Origin: Istiophorus platypterus
Taxonomy: Eukaryota; Chordata; Actinopteri; Istiophoriformes; Istiophoridae
Reading direction: 5' to 3'
Length of the DNA: 64,000 bases
NCBI GenBank assembly: GCA_016859345.1
Contig: CM029111.1
Coordinates: 9,978,714 to 10,042,713 of the forward strand
A program made the translations under genes and the position numbers. Positions within the stretch are counted from its first letter, which is position 1. Each line of letters begins with the position of its first letter. This document shows, piece by piece, positions 36,201 through 49,200 of the stretch. The notes beneath the pieces were generated by a model that saw only the letters and a list, made by a program, of their open reading frames with translations, searched no databases and was not told the origin of the DNA.

Positions 36201-39200
36201 TTCCTGAGTTCGGGCTCACTTTGTTTCAGCTAACGCCTGATGGACGGATGTGGCTGTTGGCTTAGTGATGTTTTCCCAGTGCCCCCTACATTACCCAGGG
36301 TGCCATTCAAAGCATTAAAGTGTGGGCAGCTGTCATGTTGTGCAATAGAAGGCTGTGTTCATTTAGCCGTCTGCTGCAGAGTTTCCCTACATATAAATGC
36401 AGTCTTTCCTGACAGCATCTATATACCTCCCTGCTGTCTCCTCAGATGAAGGACCATACTCAAAGGGGGGCAAGGAGTCCGGGGGAACTGACCAATCACA
36501 TTCATCCATGAGGCGCAGCCTTTCAGGTACAATACAGTCAAACCCGGCTTGGCATCATTTTGTTTTCTATCTGTTGTCTGATTCATGTTACTGCACCTAA
36601 TTTACCTATGTCCTTAAAAAGAAGAAGAAAAAGTGACATTTTACAGTGATTTTTTTTTTCTCTGCACATGCAGAATCATGGGTCTGCTGTATTTTGCTTG
36701 ATGTTGCTTTGTTTTGAATGCTTAGACAGATGAAAAAAAAACACTTGTGTGGCATACCTGTCATTGGCACTAAACCACACTTGGTAGACATCACACAGAG
36801 TGATATAACAACACAGCACAATGCAGACCACAAGACAGAATGAGTCCTCTGATGACACTAAACAAGCACATACCCATCTGTCATTTACTTAAGAATACAA
36901 CTGGGTTTAAAATTATGATCTGATAAGTCTGCTGTAGCTTTCACTGGGCGTATTTTTTGAAATAATGCACATATTTTCTACCCATTATCAGTATTTAGGG
37001 TGGATTTAATAAAACATCACACTAAGACTCATCCTCCTCCTACTCCTTCTGAGGCTGTCACAAAGATTCACTCAGACTGAGACATTTCAGGAAACAAGGA
37101 AAAGACAAGAAATTGGGAAAATAAAGTATGTGGTTGCGTGTCAGGGAGAATTTCAGTGAGAGATCCAGGGAAAAAAAAAGAGGAAGAGTCTTCCGTTGCC
37201 TCTCAGACAGAGAGATTCTGTCAAGCAGATGCTAATGCTGACTGCGGATCTGTGCCTTTGTCTGTATCTGTCTGCAGAGGAGTACAGAGGAGTGACCACA
37301 GTGGACCTGATGAAAAGGGAAGGCAGCAGCCTTGGCCTCACCATCTCCGGAGGGTCTGATAAGGATGGCAAGCCCAGAGTGTCAAACCTACGGCCAGGTG
37401 GGCTAGCTGCCAGGTGAGATCTCTGCTCTGTAATGCAGTTAAAACCTGGCAACCACACTGAGCTGTCCAGACTTGTTATTCTGCACCCACAAAACGTGCA
37501 TGTGTTGCAAAGTTACACCAGCTCACCCTAACCGCAGGGCTGTAGGCATTGTGTTAGATAGGCTTGATGCCAACCCACAGAGAAATACCCTAACAGGGCT
37601 TGTTTTCAAGTAAAGACCCCAAGAATCCACATTTTTTTCATAAATTGAAATGTTAATTAGTTTCATTTTTTTATCTTGTCACTTCTTGCGTGATTCACTG
37701 CATGGTGGTAATTATTCAATATATGTCGTTTATGAGCTTGTTTTTCCACTAAGGTTGACTCACTTAGATGAGAAAGATGACTCAATTACAACTCAAATTA
37801 CAACTAATTTTCCCCAACGTCAACAAGATTAAACTCAATTCTCCCAACACCAACCCCATGAAAAAATGTTGCAGAGGACTCACATTTCATGATGATTAAG
37901 CAGCGTGTGACTGAAGACTAACACACACATACACATGCATGAAGTTTCTTTGAGAATGACACAGCCCCTCTGAAAATGTCTTGGCCAAATATGCCATTGC
38001 TTGTCAAGTCCGAGGAGGTTTAAAGACAGACACTGTGCTAATTCTTCCAAGCAGCTTGTCTTCCCACAGCTGACTTCATGCTTGTGTGGAAGTGCTAGCT
38101 AATTTACTGCGTGGAGGGGCACACGGGCAGACAGGAGAGCGACTGGTAGAGACGTCGTGCGACATCGTGAGACCGGACCAGATGACAGGCCGGTCGGATC
38201 TGCTGGATAAGACGTCGGTCCGTCTGCTGTCGGTGCTGAATGGCGGTTGCCCGGAGGGCAGAGGGGTCGAGCAGGGCAGAACGTGTATTTGATTAATGAG
38301 CCCTCCACTGAGCAGCGTGTTGACTCAGAATGTCATATGTGAGGCAGCATGTACAGTCATCTCCGTCATGTCTGATGAGGAGATGCTTTCAGCCATCCCA
38401 TCATACTCTCGCCATACTACACAGCTGGCTCTGCATGTTAGTCTACATGCGGCTAAGGGATTTATGATTAAATTACCACAACCTTTGAACACAAATTAAT
38501 ACTACCAATCATGATTACTTCTGTAATTATACGATGCACAGTTCTTTTGCCTGATTGGTTTTAATATCTGCAGCTTGTACACCATGATATCGTGGGTTAA
38601 GGACCATTTGCAGTATTTATTCAGAATAGACGTTTGAATCTCATTTTAATCATGATCAGATCAGGTTAAAAGGGGGTCTTGGGGCCAAAATGTGCCATTG
38701 GGCCACTATTATTGGGCATTACTATAACAAACAGGTGGCTTGCATAGAGTTTAGCACAATGAGAGGGAGCATGTGGGCTGAAATTGAGCACAGTCTTAGT
38801 CAAGGCAGAACACTGAAGCCGGCACTGGTGTGGGATGATTGGCATCAGCTCTTCTCAATATCATTCACAGCGAGTGGCTCATTCACAGCTGTGTGGCAAA
38901 GTAACATCCAATTAAAATCATGCAAGTGTACAACCTGACACTTGTCACTGTTACTCAGATGATCGTGCTCCTGCCGGTGCTGTTTGCTGCCACAGCTTCT
39001 TCCAGCACACCAACCTGCTCCATATGTGGTATTTCGGATTGTTGATTGAACTGAGATTAATGTCGAATCCTTGTTGCTGCTCAGATTCATTAAGAAGCCC
39101 CAAAAAGAGCACAGCCATTTCTGCTAAATCGAACCGTATTGAATCATTTTCTATAAATGGTTAACTCCTTGACACAAGTGTCCCTGACCGAACAACTAAA

Positions 39201-41143
39201 TGTTGTTGATAATTATCCGTGGGCTCATCATTATGGGCCACATCTGTCAGATACTGTCAGTTTTAAGGTGTTAAAACATGCCCTCTGGATGAATGACCAC
39301 AAGTTCAGGTAGTAAAACAGAACTGAGTTGATAGCTTCAACGTTATAAACAAACTTGCAATTCAAAAAGAAAAAATTAGATTGACAGGCAGCGAATCTGT
39401 GAGTCTGCCCGTCACTTTCCACAGGAGTGACCAGCTGAATGTAGGAGACTACATCAAGTCAGTGAATGGTATCAACCTGTCAAAGCTTCGCCATGATGAG
39501 ATTATCAGCCTGCTGAAGAACATCGGGGAGCGAGTTGTGCTGGAGGTCGAGTACGAGCTGCCTCCGTTCGGTAGGTTAAGTGTGCCAGATGAATATTACG
39601 GCTAAAAGTCTCTGCAGACAGAGAGAGAAAATTTTCAGTTATTAAGACAAATTATGCTGTGACTAAAACGAAAGCTTTGTATTTCCAAATGCACAAAGAT
39701 AAGAAACAAGGTTATTAACTGAGACTTCAGAACATAAAAAGCTCTGTTCTATGACCTGGAGACCAGTGACATTTAATGGCTCAACATTAAATTTTGGTGT
39801 CCGATAATATTTTGTCTGTATGTTTCTGCTTGACTGTCTCACCATTTAAAGAAACCCACTTGTAAAACATGTCCAGATATTTAGGAAGAGTACACATGAA
39901 AGCTGTGATTGCAAGGTCTCCCCTTGGAGTAGGTTCAAGTATCACTCTGAACCATCTCTCCAGGTCTCAGCACAATAGTATTGTTATACAAAAAAAATGG
40001 GTAGAGGCATAAGGGTCGGCCCAGAGTGTTCTCTCCACGTCCCTCCAGATGTTATGATCATGGTTATATCATCACTGGTTATAACCCATCTTGAATATTA
40101 CTCTAATGTTAGCTCTTTAGCCAAAATGAGGGATCTACTGTAAAAAACTGCTAGACTAGCTGTGCACTGTTCATATCACACTAGCATTAACAAAATGCAT
40201 TCCAGGTTGTCAAACCAGACTTCATCTAAGTACCTTGTCATTCATTAGGAAAACCATCATCTCAGGTAAATACATTAAACAAAATCATGAGAATTTTACT
40301 AGAACTGCTAGGAAGGGTCAGTTATATCCTCCGAGACTTAAAACACATTATTTTGAAACGATTTTCTAATCATTTGAAATTTTGCTGCTTCAAATTGAAA
40401 AATAGTCATTTCAGTTGTGTTAAAACCAAAGTTACAACCTAGACATCTTCAGAATTGTCAAATATATTTAGCCCAATTTTACCCTTGACATATACACGTC
40501 TTTTGACTCGCTAATCACCAAATCAATACTTATCGGGTTTCCCTAATCAAGGCATTGGCCTGAGAAACAAAGTTGGTCCCCTGGCACTGCACTGCGGCTG
40601 TCTATTGCTTTTAAATCGTTAACATGGATCACACAGTGAATTAATTTCTCCATTGGGATTAATTAAGCACATGTTCACAGAGCTTTGTTCATTTTCACTT
40701 ACAAGACACAGATAACACTAAAATAAAACATTTTTAAGTATCTTTTTACATTTGTAACACTTAATTTTATGTGTAGCTTTGTAGATTACAGTAATATCTT
40801 TTTTTCAATTTTCTCTCTGCTCTCAGTCCAGACTCCCTCAGGAGTCATAACCAAAACCATAGAGGTGTGTTTACACAAGGAGGGAAACAGCTTTGGGTTT
40901 GTCATGAGAGGTAGGTGGGTGGATATGTTAATCTATGAACCACTCACTCACTAAAAAACAGTTAACTTCAGCTTCTTGCACTGATTTATCTCTGTGGTCT
41001 GGTTTTTCAGGAGGCTTCCATGAAGACTGGCGCAGGTCTCGTCCTCTGCTGGTTACCTACGTCAGACCCGGGGGTCCTGCTGACAGGTGAGGACATGGAT
41101 AGATGAGTCAGTGTGTGTCTTTGTGTGTGTGTGTCTTTGTGTG

Positions 41144-41180
<37 letters not shown>

Positions 41181-42783
41181 ACACACGTGTGTGTGTGTGT
41201 GTGTGTATGTGAAAATATATATGTGGTTATTTATGTGGTTTGAAGACATTTATGTCTTGATCGTGCATAAATGAGCCTATTCAGATTATTGTATGTGTGC
41301 ATACATGCATATTTCCATATCATGTGTATTTGGATGTACAGACTAATGAATATGCCTTTTACTAATTAGTCTGCATTGTATTTAAGAACAATAGATTTAA
41401 AGGAGTTTAAGACAACACCATTTTTATGTGAACATTATTATGTCTTTTGCATTAGTGTACACTCAGGCCCCTGCATGAACTTGTGGCTGCGACACAAGCT
41501 ATATCAAGTACTTTATCTTTAAAGCAGAAAGGCCACTACTCGTCCTGAGGCTAATGCGTTGCTCTTTTCCCCGTGAAATCTGTGAGCTCCGAAACACTGG
41601 AGCAAACATAATTCACCATCAAAGTCTTTGCGACCATCTATCTCATTTATCCTTTATCTCACCTGGGAGGGAACACTCATGTGGAACTGTTTAATGATTT
41701 ACTGAGACTGGTGCTTAAACGCTTGTATGAGCATCTTGTTCTGGTCGCCCATGTTTTGTTTTCTCTCTCTCTCTCTCTGTCTTTCTCCCTCTCTCTCTCT
41801 CTCTGCCTCTCCAGAGAGGGCACTTTGAAGGCTGGAGACCGAGTGCTGAGCATAGACGGGATGCCTTTAAACAGAGAGAAGCACGCTGACGCTTTGACCA
41901 TGCTGATGCAGAGCGGCCAGGAAGCTCTGTTCCTGATTGAGTATGACGTCTCTGTCATGGGTGAGCACACACACACAGGGAATATGTGGAGGCATGGTAG
42001 GGCAGCATTGCTCTGAGGGTAAATAATGTTGCTGTTTTGCTGCGTGGATGTGAGTGAGTGTCGGTGCTGGAGATGCCACCAGGGGAGTCACTCGGGCCCG
42101 AGAGCACACTTTAACAGGGAAAGGGTAGATGGATGATATTCAGTGTTTTATCATAATGGGTCTCTCTCCTTCCCTGAATCATAGCATCATTCATCTTCTT
42201 TTTTTTAAGTTATTAAGATAACCATTACTAAAAATAAATATTACTTTTCTGTGCCAGTGATTCAGTGCTTGACTTCATTTCTCAAGCATATTATGTCACT
42301 CAGGACAACTTTCAGGAACAGTCTTTGTTAAAGAGGACTTTAATGATAACCCCAGTAAAAGAAGGTTGCACAAGCGGAGCAACAAGCAAACATTTTATGG
42401 TTTGTCCCCAGGCCCGATGATGCTGATGATGGAGAAGATGACAAACTTTCGAAGCAGTGTATCAAAGGGATGCTCCAGCCCTTCTGTGGAGTTAGAGCAT
42501 TCACAAGAGACGGATTTATAAAATGATGATCAAAATCTAAGCAGCAGAGGCCAAGATCTCTTGAGTTTAAGTTACTAGGTTGAGTCAAGCTATAAGAGTG
42601 CTGGATTCTAGAGTTCCCATAATGTAGATTGCAAGCATCTTTTTCATTAACTAGTTAAATATCCATCTAGTGCAAAATGTAGGCTCTCCGCTGTAAATGT
42701 GCAGTCCCCATGCTCAAAATACAGTGGACCCAAACACAACCAGTGGAATTCGGTTAGTTTGATCGATTAACATGCAGCTGAAA

Positions 42784-42814
<31 letters not shown>

Positions 42815-45800
42815 AAGAAGAATTTTCTGAGAATTGTTTTAAAGGAAGGAAATATATACTTTATTCCTAAAATAAATAATGTGATAAAAAAAAATTTAAA
42901 AATGTATACAAATAACTTGAAGTCCAACAATAAAACACAAAACAAAAACAGTCTTCCAAACTTTTTAATATCTTGGATCAAATTTCAAAAAACAACACAG
43001 TTTGACTATGAAAGTGCAGAGTGAATTACATCAAAGTATCTTCAACATCCAGTAAAAAAATAATATTAAAATATGCTTCTCAACACTGGAGCTCACTGCA
43101 TGACTAAAAGCCTGACTATAACCTCCATTTGGTTATGGTGACTAATTCTGTAGGTCGCACACTTTGCACCGGTCTATGCAAAGGAGGGTAGGTCACCAAG
43201 GACAGTTGACACACATTATCATTTGGTACGTGGGAAATTAGGATTCAGGCTTCCTGCCTCTGGCCTGAACCAGTCAGAGGGTTCTCATTTATAAGCAAAA
43301 TTTATTTTAGAACTGACATCTGGAAAACAACAGCAATATATTTTGGCATGGTGCAGCTTTCCCCGACATGTCTCAGCAGGTAGACTCTGTCCTCCCCTCT
43401 GTCTCCTCCTGTTTTCACCTCCTGTTTTCACCTCCTCTGACCAAACCATCACATTCAGTGTACAGGCACCCAGACCCCATGGGACCCTTGGGCCTGTGCT
43501 GGTTAAATAATTAATCCATGCAACACCAGATTAATGAAACTACTGAACACTTGTGTTTAAATGGTTATGATTATTGGGTGCCATATTTTGAATTTGAAAA
43601 CTGACACAAAGAACATGTTGATAAATGTGCTTGAGAGTGATACAGACAAAGTAGAAAAGCAGTGTAATCCACTTCTGCCACCAAGGCAAAGTCAGCATAT
43701 CACTGGGTCAAGTAACAAGAAATGCTTTTATTGACCTGAGAAAAAGAAAGAGATTGTGGTTTTTAGAATTGTATTACATGATTTTGATAATTGTGCCACA
43801 GCAACCGTGAGAAACTTAACAATATATACTGATCACAGTGTTTTGGGTTCTTTTCTTTGCTGGTTAAGATTGTGGGGATTGCAATGATTGTATTATGCTC
43901 TGACTATAGATGCAACCCGTAATCTTGTTGGCCTCTATCATCTCCATGTGTATTATCTATTCCAGAGGCAGTGCAGCAAGCCTCAGGCCCTCTGCTGGTG
44001 GAGATAGTGAAGGGTCCCTCCGCCAGCCTGGGGATCAGCCTAACCACAACAATTTACAGGAGCAAACAAGTTATCATTATTGACAAGATAAAGGCAGCTA
44101 GCGTGGTGGAAAGGTGAAACAAACGTCTTCTATTTTACTGCACCACAGACAGTTTCCTAACAGAGGGTTTCCTGACACGGTCCGACTACATCTCACTCTC
44201 TCAGGTGTGGAGCGCTGCACGCAGGTGACATCCTCCTGTCCATAGACGGGACCAGCACAGAGCACTGCTCCCTGATGGAGGCCACGCAGCTACTGGCCAG
44301 CACGTCAGATATTGTCAAACTAGAAATCCTCCCTGCTAGTCAGAGTAGACTTCCTGTCAGGCCACAAGACACAGGTACGTCCTGCAGGTGACACAAGTAA
44401 CGCAAAAGGTCTGTGTGAGACATTGAATCATGAAATGGAAAACAAGACAGATGTATGAGACTCAGCAGTAAAAGGGGACATGATCTGAGATGAAACAATT
44501 GAAACATCGGATAGATCTATGTACAATTATTTATTTTTATTTAGACAGCAGCCAGCGGCTATTCTCGTTATTGATTCTGTTGTTCGGTTGTTTGTTTGTT
44601 TGTTTTTTGTTTTTCAATTTACTATAGTCAAAAACCTACCAAATTTATTTACAGCTTCAGTTACTGGTTACTTTGCAAATAGAAATTCACAATTTAAAAA
44701 AAATCTTATACTTTACAGAGTGCACTGTTAAATTTTAAACCAGTGGTGGCTCCCAGCCTTTTGGCATTTCTCCCCTTACAAAGAAAAAAAAACAGTGCTA
44801 GCTGGGTCCCCTTGTCACATTTCAGATGTGTATCGGTAGTTAGCATTTTCACCGAAGAGACATTTCCGCGCTCATGTTCTCAGCTGGATTAATTTAAGTA
44901 ACAGCTTGAAGCCAAAAGAGGCAAAATTACACAACAATTCACAAAAAAAAAAAAGGCAAGACAGGTTAAAAAAAAAAAGTTTTTTCTTCCATCCTCTTGC
45001 ATTAATCAACACATGACTCCATAGATTTATCTGGTGACTCTTTGGAAGGGATTAACCCCTACGGTGGAAAACAATAATCTAAACTACCAAATTCTATATA
45101 AAGTCGGCAAAAATAGTTTAATCTAGAGCAACAGTCACAGAAGATGTTTTACTGCAGATTCAGTATTTTTATTTTTGATACTGTAAGGTCATTTTAACCT
45201 CTACTCTTTTACCTGCTGTAAGTAGAATTTTGAATTTAGGACTTTTACTTGTAATGGAGTATTTTTGCAGTGTTGTACAGGTATTTTTACTCAAGTGAAG
45301 GATCTTTGTATTTCTCCCTCCACTGTATGTAACTGAACCTACAGACACGTGATGAATTTAAAGGACAATCCTGGCAAATTAGTGGAAAAGCAGGATGACA
45401 GCACCCTCATCCACAGGGCACAAGGGGTCAGTGAAAGGTTTGATGAGTATGAAAATGATATGAATCAGATGCTGTGACCTTCACAGTCACCATATCTCAA
45501 CCCAGTTGAGCACCTATGGGAGATTTTGGACCGACGTGTTAGACAGCGCGCTTTCGTCACCGTCATTTTGGGGGAATGGTGTCGATCGCTCCAGTAGAGG
45601 CCAGAGAGTTGTAGACTCTATGTCAATGCACACTGAGGCTGTTCTGGCAGCCCAACACCTCAGTGAGACAGTTTATGTTGGTTTTCACTTTAATTTGTCA
45701 ACCATCTGTAGGTCACAATTGTATTGCAAACTATACGATGACATTTTGTACATGCTTAAATGCAAATATGCAAATGTGAAGGGCAATGCAAAGGATTTAC

Positions 45801-46141
45801 AGAGGACAATGTTGACTAAGTAACTAATTGTTTTAACACTAAATCATTTAAATCTTTCGTAGTATGTGTGTGTAGAGAATATACAGTAGATAGACTGTGG
45901 ATTCAGCACGTTATCCTCACCATATGTATTGTGACTGTTGTGCTCTTAGCTATTTTACCCACAGCTGTAAAGAGCCTGGCTGCCTCCCAGCTGCCGTCCT
46001 CCATGTGCTGTGAATCTGTCTATGTGTGTGTGCGTTTGCGTGTGTTTGTGTGTGCATGCCGCCGGCCACAATCCCTCTGCTTTCGCACTTGGTGTCTTAT
46101 GCATACCAACAAGCTACACATAAATACAGACAGACACACAC

Positions 46142-46220
<79 letters not shown>

Positions 46221-49200
46221 CACGCACACACACACAAATGCACGCACAGACTCACTCTCTCTCTCTGCCAGAGATCATGTGCGTGCCATGTTCTGCAGAC
46301 TTGTTTCTGGGTCAGCAGCTGCAGGAGCTATTTAACATGTGAGCATGGGAAGAATCATACAACATGACGAGGGGAAATAAGCTGGAGTTTAGTGTCTCTT
46401 AGACCAGTGAATCCTTTTGTCCAAAATGTTCTCTGCCCTATGTTCATTTGTTTGCCTGAACCAGTCTGCAAGCTAAACTTTCATTGGCCAAACTTCCATC
46501 TCTTTTTTAACCCTATTTACTGATGTATCTTTGATTAGTTTCTTAAATATAGACAGATTTAAATCCTCTAAAGACCAGAGTTGGAGGAAGTACTAATGCC
46601 ACAATCTTAAAAATACTTCGGCTACAAGTAAAAGATCTCCATTGAAAATGTTACAAAAATTAAATAATAAAGTATAATCAGGAGAATTTACTTACAGTAT
46701 GAAAAGTAAAATTACTCAATGCAGAATGAGCGCTACACCATCGTATATCTTTAGATTTATTTTATTCATGCGTTAATGTAAAAGCAGGGTAATACTCTTG
46801 TAGTTGGTTTAGTGGGCTCAAGTTTAAAATTTTTGTAATACTACAGCAACTAATGATCCTGTCTAATGATCCTTATGTGTTACTCTGCTCAATATTTTCT
46901 CGATTAATCAATTCATTGATTGATTTGTAATAATTCACACAATGTTGATAAATCATATTGCCTAGAGCTCAAAGTTACACCCTAACAATGCTTGTTTTGT
47001 CCAACCAATAGTTTAAAGCTCAAAAATATAAATATAAATATAAATATAAATGTATGATTTCAATATTTTAAAATGATAAGCAGCAAATCCACACAGTTGA
47101 GAAGCTGGAACCATAAAATGTATAACCTTTTACAAACCAGTGGCCAATTAATGTTCTGTCAAATGATTAATTGATTAAAGGACTCATTGTCTTTCAGCTG
47201 CACAAAGCATGATCTTTTATAAGTTCTTCATGTGTTTGTATGTAATTCAGTAAATGAGAGCTGTAAAAGATTGATTAATGTAGCACAAATACAAAAGACT
47301 TGAGTAAAGTCCAACTATCTCAAGTTTGTGCTTCGGTACAGTGCTTGTGTAAATGTAATTTTTTCTGTCACTGCTGCAGACATGCAAAGGAATACGCTCC
47401 AAGCTTGTGCAGTGACTTGAACTGCGATGCCTCATATTGACAATTGTCTCACTTCAAAGTGCAGCTCAGGCATCACTTCTCTATAAAAGGCACGTAACTT
47501 GTATTCTAAAATCACAATTCAATAATGATTCAGCTCCTGAATGAGGTGTTGTGACGTTACGATAAGACGATATTTTCACACACCCCCACCAAGGACAAGG
47601 CGTGATTATAAGATGCAATTTGTCTAATCTCCTCTGGGGATTTAATAAAACCGATACGGCCACTAAAAGATTAGGAGTTAATGTTTTTCTTTCGCCAGCA
47701 GAGACTGAAAACACCAATTCTTGAAGAGCTTCCCCTAGGTGGGCTTAACATAAACCGACAGAGCCAGAGCTTTACAGGTTTGATTGAGTTTGATAGAAAG
47801 TTGTTTTTTAAAGGGGCCAGACGTTGTCCTGCATGTATTCTGGTTATATACAGTTTGGTTTAACCAGGTCCCCCTGAATGCGGCAAGCATCCCAGGCGTT
47901 ACTGTAGTCATCCATGTTTCCGGCAAATCCTCCATCCATGTGAGCGAGTTGTCAGAGATTAGACCCCTGCAAACGAGGCAGTGCGGATTACTGTCACATG
48001 TAACATTCAGTGACAAATTTAGCTGCATGAAAGTTAATTATTGAGGTGTGTGTCATAGAGTAGGTCACTTGTTTCCCTTTGCATGCTTCATAAATAATCT
48101 CTGGCTGAATGTATTTTGTTACACAGACTTTGACATGAGGGATAAAATGCCTTTCAGAATTAACAACAATCGCTGCTCTCCCTTTGGTTCAAAGTGGGAA
48201 AAGTCGGCAGAATTGCAAGAATAAAAACACATGAATATGGAACATGCAAAAGATTAAATTAAAGAACTTTTAGCCAAAACTTTCTGCCAATCAGATACAG
48301 AGACAGACACCCTGCATCATCAGCTATCAAGCATTCAGCTGTGCCCAATCAAGGCTAAGCCACATGCCTCCTAACAACCAGTATCTTTACCTCACCATGA
48401 CCACTAGTCAATTTACCCGGACTGATTGTTCACCTTCAGGCTCTTTTGAAAATGAAATTATAAAAATGATCTCCAATTTGCACTCAGTTTTTTGGAAGCT
48501 TGCCAGTAAAAGTAAGATTTCATTTTTTTTTTTAGACCTCGCACCACTTCCCATTCAGCTCACTGTGTCTAACTGATTCTCAGATGCTCATCAAAATACA
48601 TTTAACCACAGGATTTAATCTAGTGTACCATGACTAAAAACATTAAATATCAATTACTCTGCTCTGAATTATCCTCCAGGCACTATTTGGTGTGGTACAA
48701 ATTTAGACATGTGAATGAAAGCGTGATTTCATGGGTGGAATTTGAAAAAGTGAACACTGGACTTAATGGATGCGTTTGCCTCCTTGCTGCTGCAGTAAAA
48801 GTGCAGAAGAGCAACTATCATCACTGGGACCAAAGCAGCAACTACTGCCATCCCCCACATGCCAGCCACAATAAGACATGGAGTAGCCCAAGCCACCCAC
48901 ACAACCAGCAGGACCACTGCAAATGTAAGTTATCACTTGTGACAGCACTGCTACTGGCGAGGCACCATAGCAGGAGCATTTTCTTCTGCACGTTCATTAA
49001 ATCTTTTTCCAAAAGGTTTACTCCCAACACACGTTATACCAAAATTCTTTTTATTTATTTATCTTGCATGTTCCCATGAGCGTGTGCTGCTGCTGCTGCT
49101 GCTGCTGCCGGTGTTGCTGCTGTAGATGTGAATAGACTGTCACGGTGATGTGGTTTACTCTTACTGTACCAGCCTTTTGATGCGTGTAGTTGCTATATGT

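Noticed and set aside
38086..38292. Open frame in the CpG-rich part of grip2 intron 3 as a missed exon
   Set aside because: No acceptor/donor pair with matching phase fits between exons ending 37413 and starting 39425, and PDZ1 is complete without it.
40040..40385. Reverse transcriptase-like fragment as an endogenous retrovirus
   Set aside because: The recognisable pieces match non-LTR LINE reverse transcriptase ends, and no LTRs, gag or env-like frames are nearby.
42783..42822. Regular repeats as a CRISPR array
   Set aside because: The DNA is clearly vertebrate; the tandem units are simple microsatellites without spacers.
48842..49030. Minus-strand hydrophobic frames opposite a grip2 exon
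   Set aside because: Antisense of the His/Ser-rich linker exon 48796-48924, which matches GRIP2 on the plus strand.
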